Source: an uncultured Clostridia bacterium (GTDB taxonomy: Bacteria; Bacillota; Clostridia; Christensenellales; Borkfalkiaceae). Taken from it: DNA of 11,914 nucleotides. A model generated the notes under the pieces. That model ran no database searches. It was given only the letters and a program-made list of their open reading frames with translations, and was not told where the DNA came from. Below, one piece after another: positions 6,218 through 10,549 of this stretch. The DNA lies in NCBI GenBank assembly GCA_947629225.1, contig CANRCY010000031.1:1-11914 (forward strand). Direction: 5' to 3'. Every line of letters starts with the position of its first letter. Position 1 is the first letter of the stretch. A program made the position numbers and the translations under genes.

Positions 6218-6246
6218 ATTATAGAGAATTTTCCCTTTTTCGTCAA
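6218..6246 (-). promoter_or_regulatory. Consensus sigma-A promoter for rpmH operon
   Basis: TTGACG (6241-6246) and TATAAT (6218-6223) on the minus strand are 17 nt apart. The -35 lies only 4 bp past the dnaN stop. It gives a leader of about 27 nt with AGGAG at 6194-6198. It is expected to be strong, fitting a ribosomal protein operon. Confidence 0.88.
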
Positions 6247-6250
6247 GCGA

Positions 6251-7348
6251 TTATTGTGCATTTCTGACGGGTAAAATCAAATAGAGGCTCTCTTTCTTGT
6301 CCTTATTTTGCAGAATAAAGGGGGAAATTGCGCTGTTGAAGGAGAGGACGCATTGCTCTTCTTCGAGGGCGCGGAGCCCGTCGAGCAGATATTTTGCGTT
6401 CATCGAAATGGTGACGTCTTTCCCGAGGGTGTGCGCGCCGACGCATTCAAAGACGTTCCCGACGTCCGAATTGGAGCGGATCTTCACCGTCTCCCCGCCG
6501 ATCTCGAGGGTGACGAGGTTGTTTTTATCGCCGCGGATGAGGATCGCCGCGCGCTCCACGCTCGAAATGAGTTCGAGCCGCTCCAAGGTGACTTCGGTGG
6601 TGAATGTAGAGGGGATCACGCTCTCCTTGCGGATGAATTCCCCTTGGTAGAGGCGGGAGACGATCGTCATTCCGTCCGCGCTCACGAGCAGGTTTCCGCC
6701 CTGCGTATAGACGGTGATCTCCTTTTCGTCCTCGCCGAGCATCCGAGCGATCTCGAGCAGCGTCCTCGCGGGGCAGATGATGCTCTTTTCTTCGTTGCCC
6801 GAAAGCAGTTCCGCCGAAGAGAGCGCCAGACGGTATCCGTCGAGCGCGGTCGCTTCGAGCCGTTCGCCGAATTCGAACAGGCATCCTTTCAAGATCGGGC
6901 GGGAATCGTCCTGCGCGCAGCAGAAGACGGTCTCGGCGATGATCTTTTTGAGGGCTCCCTGCTTCATCACAAAGTAATTTTCGCCGACGTCGAGCCCGAT
7001 CTCGGGGAATTCCTCGGCGGGCAACGTCTGGATGAACGAAGAGGCTTCCCTGTAACTGATCTCGAGCCCTCTCTCTCCCGTGCCGATCGTGATCTCTTCC
7101 CCCGAAAGTTTCCCGAGGAAATCGGAAAAGAGCTTCCCGGGGACGCACACTTCTCCCTCTTCGAACACTTCCGCTTTCACGGTCTTTCTGATGGAGAGCT
7201 CCCCGTCTGTCGCGAACAGGATCACTTCGTCGTTCTTTGCAGTCAGTTTTACGCACTCCATGACGGGAGCCGTCGTACGCACGGCGCACGCTTTGCTTGT
7301 TTTTGTTACCGCTTCCGAAAGTGAAAGCCCGTCGCAGACAAATTTCAT
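6251..7348 (-). CDS. dnaN: DNA polymerase III sliding clamp (beta subunit)
   Basis: 365-aa ring-forming processivity factor that tethers the replicative polymerase to DNA. Length and pattern fit three clamp domains of about 120 residues each. It begins MKFVCDGLSLSEAV and includes KLTAKNDEVILFATDGELSI, LDGYRLALS and ISMNAKYLLDGLRAL, which are typical clamp blocks. It ends LYLILPVRNAQ, matching the usual C-terminal LPVR that lines the partner-binding pocket. The ATG at 7346-7348 has AAGGAG 7 nt upstream. The reading frame stays open far upstream, but that part is antisense to rsmG and lacks homology. Transcription starts inside the origin region, so dnaN is the first gene on this replication arm. 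dnaA does not precede it. Confidence 0.96.
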   Translation of the reverse strand: MKFVCDGLSLSEAVTKTSKACAVRTTAPVMECVKLTAKNDEVILFATDGELSIRKTVKAEVFEEGEVCVPGKLFSDFLGKLSGEEITIGTGERGLEISYREASSFIQTLPAEEFPEIGLDVGENYFVMKQGALKKIIAETVFCCAQDDSRPILKGCLFEFGERLEATALDGYRLALSSAELLSGNEEKSIICPARTLLEIARMLGEDEKEITVYTQGGNLLVSADGMTIVSRLYQGEFIRKESVIPSTFTTEVTLERLELISSVERAAILIRGDKNNLVTLEIGGETVKIRSNSDVGNVFECVGAHTLGKDVTISMNAKYLLDGLRALEEEQCVLSFNSAISPFILQNKDKKESLYLILPVRNAQ

Positions 7349-7387
7349 CTTCTTGCTCCTTGATTGTTTTTTATTAAAATAAGATTT

Positions 7388-7423
7388 TAATAGTAATAAT
7401 AAAGGCGGTGGAAAAGTGGATAG
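7388..7423 (+). promoter_or_regulatory. DnaA-trio-like unwinding element next to DnaA boxes
   Basis: The plus strand reads TAA-TAG-TAA-TAA-TAA (7388-7402), one A, GGCGG (7404-7408), then two box-like sites. Read on the minus strand these are TTTTCCACC (7407-7415) and CTATCCACT (7415-7423), each two mismatches from TTATCCACA. The Bacillus subtilis basal unwinding element has the same order: boxes, short GC block, 3'-(G/A)AT-5' trios, AT-rich DNA. Confidence 0.72.
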
Positions 7424-7450
7424 TTTTTTCCTGCTCGCTGTTTTTTCTTT

Positions 7451-7479
7451 ATTATAGCGAAAATCAAAAAAAATTTCAA
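7451..7479 (-). promoter_or_regulatory. dnaN promoter within oriC
   Basis: TTGAAA (7474-7479) and TATAAT (7451-7456) on the minus strand are 17 nt apart. The predicted start near 7444 gives a leader of about 96 nt that runs through both trio-proximal DnaA-box-like sites and the trio run before the dnaN start. Confidence 0.82.
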
Positions 7480-7520
7480 GCGAAAAGGGGGAAAATCGCA
7501 AAATACGAGAGAAATTTCTT

Positions 7521-7560
7521 TGTGGAAAGCAGGGTGGATAAAATGTGAATGTGTGGAAGA
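7521..7560 (-). promoter_or_regulatory. DnaA-box-like cluster
   Basis: On the minus strand these read CTTTCCACA (7521-7529), TTATCCACC (7533-7541, one mismatch from consensus) and TCTTCCACA (7552-7560). All three have the same orientation as the trio-proximal pair. Confidence 0.6.
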
Positions 7561-7572
7561 AAACCGCGCGGC

Positions 7573-7601
7573 GGGGAAAGAGGGAGAGGGGGAGAGAGGG
7601 G
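7573..7601 (+). other. G-quadruplex-capable purine tract in oriC
   Basis: Four G runs on the plus strand, 7573-7576, 7582-7584, 7588-7592 and 7598-7601, are separated by loops of 5, 3 and 5 nt made only of A and G. The pattern fits a three-tier G-quadruplex. The whole strand from 7573 to 7605 is purine, which also allows triplex formation. Confidence 0.5.
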
Positions 7602-7622
7602 AGAACCCGAAAAGAAAAAAAG

Positions 7623-7653
7623 TTATCCCCGAAAAATTCCACAATGTGGAAAA
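7623..7653. promoter_or_regulatory. DnaA-box-like sites with opposed pair
   Basis: TTATCCCCG (7623-7631, plus strand, two mismatches), and TTTTCCACA on the minus strand (7645-7653, one mismatch). The second shares a palindrome, TTCCACA-A-TGTGGAA, at 7637-7651, so a weaker half-site faces it at 7635-7643. Confidence 0.5.
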
Positions 7654-7707
7654 GAAAGGGGGAAGAATTCGACATCTTCACACCGCGGAAGAAAGAGGGG
7701 CAATCGC

Positions 7708-7736
7708 TTGCGAAAGAGAAAATTTTATGGTATAAT
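7708..7736 (+). promoter_or_regulatory. rsmG promoter, extended -10
   Basis: TTGCGA (7708-7713) and TATAAT (7731-7736) are 17 nt apart, and the -10 is preceded by TGG. The -10 ends only 8 nt before the rsmG ATG. Confidence 0.8.
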
Positions 7737-7744
7737 CCAGAGCG

Positions 7745-8443
7745 ATGGAAGAGATCGGAGCCCAACTTCAGGCACAAGAGGAAAAGATCGGCGGAGAATA
7801 TGCCGAACGGTTTGCAAAATTCCGCGATCTGATCGTGGAATACAACCGAAAGTTCAACCTCACCGCCGTCCTCGGGGAACGGGAGATGAAGATCAAACAC
7901 TTTCTCGATTCCTTGGCGGGGGAGAGGTTCTTTCCGCACGGCGCAAACGTCGCGGAAGTGGGCTCGGGAGCGGGCTTTCCCTCGATCCCGCTCAAAATCG
8001 TAAGGGACGACCTCTCCTTCACCCTGTTCGAGAGCGTCGGGAAGAAGTGCTCCTTTTTGAAGACGGTAAAAGAGGAGTTTTCCCTCGGACGGTTCGAGGT
8101 GGAAAACCTTCGCGCGGAGGACGCGGCGAGGGGAAAATACCGCGAAGCCTTCGACGTCTGCTGCGCGCGGGCAGTGGCGAGAATGAACACGCTGGCGGAA
8201 TACTGCCTTCCCCTCGTCAAGGTCGGCGGGGTGTTTATCGCCTATAAGGGAGAGGCGGAAGAAGAACTCCGCGAGGCGGGTCGGGCGATCGCGCTCCTCG
8301 GGGGCAAAATCGAGACCGTATGCCGTTTTTCGCTGCCAGAAGGGTACGGAGAGAGGACGATCGCGGTCTGCCGCAAGATCTCGGGAACGCCCGAAAAATA
8401 TCCGCGCGGAAAAGGAAGGGAGAGGAGCGACCCCATCGTATGA
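7745..8443 (+). CDS. rsmG: 16S rRNA (guanine-N7) methyltransferase RsmG (GidB)
   Basis: 232-aa SAM-dependent enzyme that methylates N7 of a 16S rRNA guanine near the decoding site (G527 in Escherichia coli). Visible features are NRKFNLTAV (34-42), HFLDSL, the SAM-binding EVGSGAGFPSIPL (71-83) and ARAVARM (141-147, equivalent to the usual SRAVA). The C-terminal GTPEKYPRGKG is family-typical. The ATG has no SD, and the -10 of its promoter ends 8 nt upstream, so the transcript is probably leaderless or nearly so. No better in-frame start is available without losing the conserved N-terminal helix. It overlaps the next gene by ATGA. In most Firmicutes rsmG sits with mnmG or parAB; here it borders the origin. 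Confidence 0.95.
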   Translation: MEEIGAQLQAQEEKIGGEYAERFAKFRDLIVEYNRKFNLTAVLGEREMKIKHFLDSLAGERFFPHGANVAEVGSGAGFPSIPLKIVRDDLSFTLFESVGKKCSFLKTVKEEFSLGRFEVENLRAEDAARGKYREAFDVCCARAVARMNTLAEYCLPLVKVGGVFIAYKGEAEEELREAGRAIALLGGKIETVCRFSLPEGYGERTIAVCRKISGTPEKYPRGKGRERSDPIV

Positions 8444-8907
8444 AAGAACAAAACAGACCATGGACGTGCGCGCTCACGGGACACCGCGAGCTCCCCGAAG
8501 ATTTCGACAAAAACGGGTTGTGCGACAAACTCGAACTCTTTTTGCAGAACGGGTGCGACCGCTTTTTATGCGGAATGGCGCAGGGGTTCGACCTCGAAGC
8601 GCTCGACTGTCTGATCCCGCTCAGGCGCAAATACCGCTTTACGGTCGAGGCGTGCATCCCCTATGCGGGGCAGGGGGAGAGGCTCTCTGCCGCGGCGCGC
8701 AAACGATACGGCGAACTGCTCGAATTTTGCGACAAAAAGACGGTGCTTTTCGAAAGCTACCGCGAAGGGTGTTTTCTCGCAAGAAACCGATACATGGTCG
8801 ACAATGCCGACGCGCTCCTCGCCTATTGCAAGAGGGAAAAGGGCGGCTCTGCGTACACCGTAGCCTATGCCGTGAAAAAGGGGAAACCCGTCGTCTTCTT
8901 AGTTTGA
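8440..8907 (+). CDS. SLOG-family protein (YpsA/DUF1273-like)
   Basis: 155-aa soluble protein with a Rossmann-like SLOG fold. It has CALTGHRELP near the N-terminus (10-19), CGMAQGFD (44-51) for the nucleotide-binding glycine turn, RNRYMVDNADALLAY (115-129) and GGSAYTV (135-141), and ends in KPVVFLV. This order is that of YpsA/DUF1273-type SLOG proteins, proposed to bind nucleotides or their derivatives. YpsA has been linked to cell division in some Firmicutes. The start overlaps the rsmG stop as ATGA, with AGAGGAG about 13 nt upstream, so translation is probably coupled and the two genes form an operon. A clear terminator follows. The exact ligand or activity cannot be told from sequence. Confidence 0.82.
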   Translation: MKEQNRPWTCALTGHRELPEDFDKNGLCDKLELFLQNGCDRFLCGMAQGFDLEALDCLIPLRRKYRFTVEACIPYAGQGERLSAAARKRYGELLEFCDKKTVLFESYREGCFLARNRYMVDNADALLAYCKREKGGSAYTVAYAVKKGKPVVFLV

Positions 8908-8917
8908 AAAACGTTTG

Positions 8918-8945
8918 AAAAACCGCGGAAATTCGCGGTTTTTTT
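8918..8945 (+). terminator. Intrinsic terminator after the rsmG operon
   Basis: AAAAACCGCG (8918-8927) pairs with CGCGGTTTTT (8934-8943) across a 6-nt loop, followed by more T to 8945. It starts about 10 nt past the stop codon. The A-rich upstream arm could also allow minus-strand use. Confidence 0.9.
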
Positions 8946-8980
8946 GCACCCGTTCCCAATTTTCGCCACCCGTTTTGCGT

Positions 8981-8986
8981 TATACT
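8981..8986 (+). promoter_or_regulatory. Possible -10 element for the 316-aa gene
   Basis: TATACT lies 32 nt before the ATG, just after the terminator. No convincing -35 is seen at 16-18 nt. The gene needs its own promoter because the terminator at 8918-8945 precedes it. Confidence 0.35.
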
Positions 8987-9018
8987 GACAGAACAACGCA
9001 AATTAGGGAGAATGAGGT

Positions 9019-9969
9019 ATGGCATACGAAAAGAGACTGTGCATCCTGAAACAGATGAAGAAGGGGTTTTCCGCAGACGGCGCGCCGCTCACGGGGGCGG
9101 TCTATGCCGAACGGCTCGGCGAGACCCTCTCCGTCACCCCGCGTATCGCGGGCTTGTCCCCGCTCTCCGACGGAAAATATATGCTCGTCGTACAGGCAAA
9201 AGACAGGTATTTTTGTTTCGATCTGAAGGGTAACGAGACGCTCAAAGCCGAGAGCTCTCCCTCGATCGCAGACGGGTTTTCCGTCCTTCTGTGCTTTGTG
9301 CGGGGAGAGGCGGAACCCGTCGCCTTCGGCAAATGCGGCGTGTGCGGAGACGACCCTCTCCCCCTTCTTAACGCGCTCTCCGAACGCAAACGCCCTCTTC
9401 CCGCCCCCATGCCCCCCAACCAGATCCCGGGAGCTCCTTCCCCGCAAGTGCCCCTCGCCCCGGGGGTCCCCCTTCCCGAAGAGGACGGGTTTCGCGACGC
9501 GGCTGCGGCAGGGTACGACGACGAAGCCATCGCAAGCACCAACTTCTACCGCTCTTCTGATGAAAATGAGGGCGCTCCTGTGGAAGATCCGCCGCAAGCG
9601 GACGGGCAATGCGCTCAGACGGATGAACCTTCTGTACATCCGTTCCGCCTCTCGGGGGGCGGGCTTACATATTACAACAAGATCGCCGAAAAGCTGAAAC
9701 AAGCCTTCGAGCAGTACCCGCGGGACAACACCCTTTCCGCCGCGATCCCCTGTTCGGAGTGGGTGAAAACGGAAAACGCCCTTCTCGGCGTCGTTTATGC
9801 GGAGGGTCTCCCTCGCTTTTTGTGCGTCGCCATCAAAGAGAATCCGCCCGAAGAGGCGAAAAAGGCGAGCCTGTTCGTGCCGTGCGGACCCTATTCGGAG
9901 GAGGACGGCTATTATGTCGTCTTTCAGGACGCGGACACAGGCGAATACGTCACCGTTTCGCAGAGTTGA
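9019..9969 (+). CDS. Uncharacterised two-domain protein, 316 aa
   Basis: I do not recognise this protein. It has no signal peptide or membrane segment, so it is probably cytoplasmic. The N-terminal part (about 1-110) looks beta-rich, with TGAVYAERLGETLSVTP, LSDGKYMLVVQ and RYFCFDLKG, and ends in a CGVCGD cysteine pair (106-109). A Pro-rich linker follows at about 126-156, then an acidic low-complexity stretch to about 205. The C-terminal part (about 208-316) has a short helix, YNKIAEKLKQAFEQYP, and a beta-rich end, YYVVFQDADTGEYVTV. The ATG has AGGGAG 8 nt upstream. It is monocistronic, between a terminator and a repeat cluster that begins at its stop codon. Composition matches its neighbours, so recent transfer is not indicated. 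Confidence 0.75.
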   Translation: MAYEKRLCILKQMKKGFSADGAPLTGAVYAERLGETLSVTPRIAGLSPLSDGKYMLVVQAKDRYFCFDLKGNETLKAESSPSIADGFSVLLCFVRGEAEPVAFGKCGVCGDDPLPLLNALSERKRPLPAPMPPNQIPGAPSPQVPLAPGVPLPEEDGFRDAAAAGYDDEAIASTNFYRSSDENEGAPVEDPPQADGQCAQTDEPSVHPFRLSGGGLTYYNKIAEKLKQAFEQYPRDNTLSAAIPCSEWVKTENALLGVVYAEGLPRFLCVAIKENPPEEAKKASLFVPCGPYSEEDGYYVVFQDADTGEYVTVSQS

Positions 9970-10070
9970 ATTTCCCTTGCTGTCGCTATTGTGGAAGGCG
10001 GTGCAATGTTGATTCCCCCTTGCTGTCGCTATTGTGGAAGACGGTGCAATGTTGAATCCCCCTTGCTGTC
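9965..10070. repeat. 43-bp tandem repeat, two full copies and a partial third
   Basis: Units begin at 9965, 10008 and 10051, each with GTTGA. The first two are 43 bp and differ at four positions. The third matches for 20 bp (to GCTGTC) and then runs into the stem-loop element. The first unit contains the stop codon of the 316-aa gene. Confidence 0.85.
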
Positions 10071-10157
10071 CCTTTTAGGGGAAGTGGCGCGAAGCGCCGA
10101 AAGGGTTCTCGCAAAACCCCTCAGTCTCGCTTCGCTCGCCGGCTCCCCTATGAGGGG
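10070..10157. repeat. Multi-hairpin palindromic element
   Basis: Several perfect short stems are packed together: CCCT/AGGG (10070-10080), GGCGC-gaa-GCGCC (10086-10098), GGGTT/AACCC (10103-10119) and CCCCT-atg-AGGGG (10145-10157). The outer AGGGGA (10077-10082) can also pair with TCCCCT (10144-10149). No coding frame is credible. It resembles REP- or MITE-like intergenic elements. It may also shape the 3' end of the upstream transcript. Confidence 0.6.
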
Positions 10158-10198
10158 CGCCAAGAGCTATACTTGCCCGCCCGCACACCGTTCTAAAA

Positions 10199-10230
10199 CT
10201 GTCATGTCGACCGAAGCGGAGCCGAAGTCT
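10199..10230. repeat. Degenerate copy of the inverted-repeat end
   Basis: It starts TGTCATGTCGACCGAAGC, which resembles the arm TGTCATTTCGAG and the GAAGCGAAGT-type inner sequence of the element at 10245-10331. It appears to be a diverged or partial relative. Confidence 0.45.
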
Positions 10231-10244
10231 AAACATTGCTCTAA

Positions 10245-10331
10245 TGTCATTTCGAGCTTGCCGAGAAATCTATTCCTCATTTTTATAATGTTGAGATTTC
10301 TCGACTTCACTTCGTTTCGCTCGAAATGACA
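10245..10331. repeat. Inverted-repeat element (MITE-like), 87 bp
   Basis: Outer arms TGTCATTTCGAG (10245-10256) and CTCGAAATGACA (10320-10331) are perfect complements, as are inner arms GAGAAATCT (10263-10271) and AGATTTCTC (10294-10302). The spacers between outer and inner arms differ: 6 bp on the left and 17 bp on the right. A 22-bp AT-rich centre remains. There is no transposase gene. It could fold into a long hairpin in RNA. Confidence 0.8.
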
Positions 10332-10349
10332 GGATTATATCCCGCCCGC

Positions 10350-10400
10350 CCCCGCGCAAGCGGGGAAACAGGAACTTGCCCGCCCTCGCGCAAGCGGGGG
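10350..10400. repeat. Two GCAA-loop GC hairpins
   Basis: CCCCGC-gcaa-GCGGGG (10350-10365) and CCCTCGC-gcaa-GCGGGGG (10383-10400, one G-T pair) are near-duplicate hairpins, each preceded by a CCCGCCC-type lead. The second lead, TTGCCCGCCC at 10377-10386, resembles CTTGCCCGCCC at 10172-10182. Both loops fit the GNRA type. A G-rich tract continues to 10417. Confidence 0.6.
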
Positions 10401-10458
10401 AGGGGTAGGGGAGGGGGCACCTTATTTTCCCTCTGCCGATAAAATTTTTTCAAAAGGG

Positions 10459-10487
10459 TTTACTTTGACAAGGTTTCGTGCTATACT
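10459..10487 (+). promoter_or_regulatory. Probable pckG promoter
   Basis: TTTACT (10459-10464) and TATACT (10482-10487) are 17 nt apart. A perfect TTGACA at 10465-10470 lies only 11 nt from this -10 and is out of register, so it is either unused or pairs with a weak -10 near 10488. Confidence 0.55.
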
Positions 10488-10500
10488 GTATTTGGAAGAA

Positions 10501-10524
10501 GTTGGGCGTTTTTGCCCATTCAAC
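10501..10524 (+). promoter_or_regulatory. Small hairpin in the pckG leader
   Basis: GGGC (10504-10507) pairs with GCCC (10514-10517), with flanking GTT and AAC able to extend the stem past a bulge. It lies between the predicted transcription start and GGAGG at 10539-10543. It is too small to call a known riboswitch. Confidence 0.3.
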
Positions 10525-10549
10525 GGAAAAATACATACGGAGGTCAATC

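Larger units (their letters stand above)
7349..7744. other. oriC: Putative chromosomal replication origin (oriC), dnaN-rsmG intergenic
   Basis: This 396-bp gene-free segment lies between divergent dnaN and rsmG, and the main coding direction switches here. In order it holds an AT-rich stretch (about 7359-7403), a TAA/TAG trinucleotide run, a GGCGG block, two abutting DnaA-box-like sites (7407-7423), a second AT-rich stretch with the dnaN promoter (7441-7480), further box-like sites (7521-7560), a G-rich purine tract (7573-7601), boxes again (7623-7653) and the rsmG promoter. The three parS sites about 6 kb away support origin proximity. DnaA binding and unwinding are inferred. No box is a perfect TTATCCACA. 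Confidence 0.8.

Noticed and set aside
7349..8461. Long minus-strand extension of the dnaN frame, giving over 700 codons
   Set aside because: The clamp starts at the ATG at 7348 with a good SD. Upstream sequence is antisense to rsmG, rich in Phe, Arg and Ser, with no clamp homology.
9965..10070. CRISPR array
   Set aside because: There are only two full 43-bp units in direct tandem with no spacers, and no cas genes nearby.
10199..10331. Complete insertion sequence
   Set aside because: There are inverted repeats but no transposase reading frame, and the element is under 140 bp.
10465..10470. Perfect TTGACA as the -35 of pckG
   Set aside because: It lies 11 nt from the TATACT, too close. TTTACT at 10459-10464 has the right 17-nt spacing.
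10501..10524. Riboswitch controlling pckG
   Set aside because: There is a single small hairpin in a short leader, without a conserved aptamer core or an expression platform.
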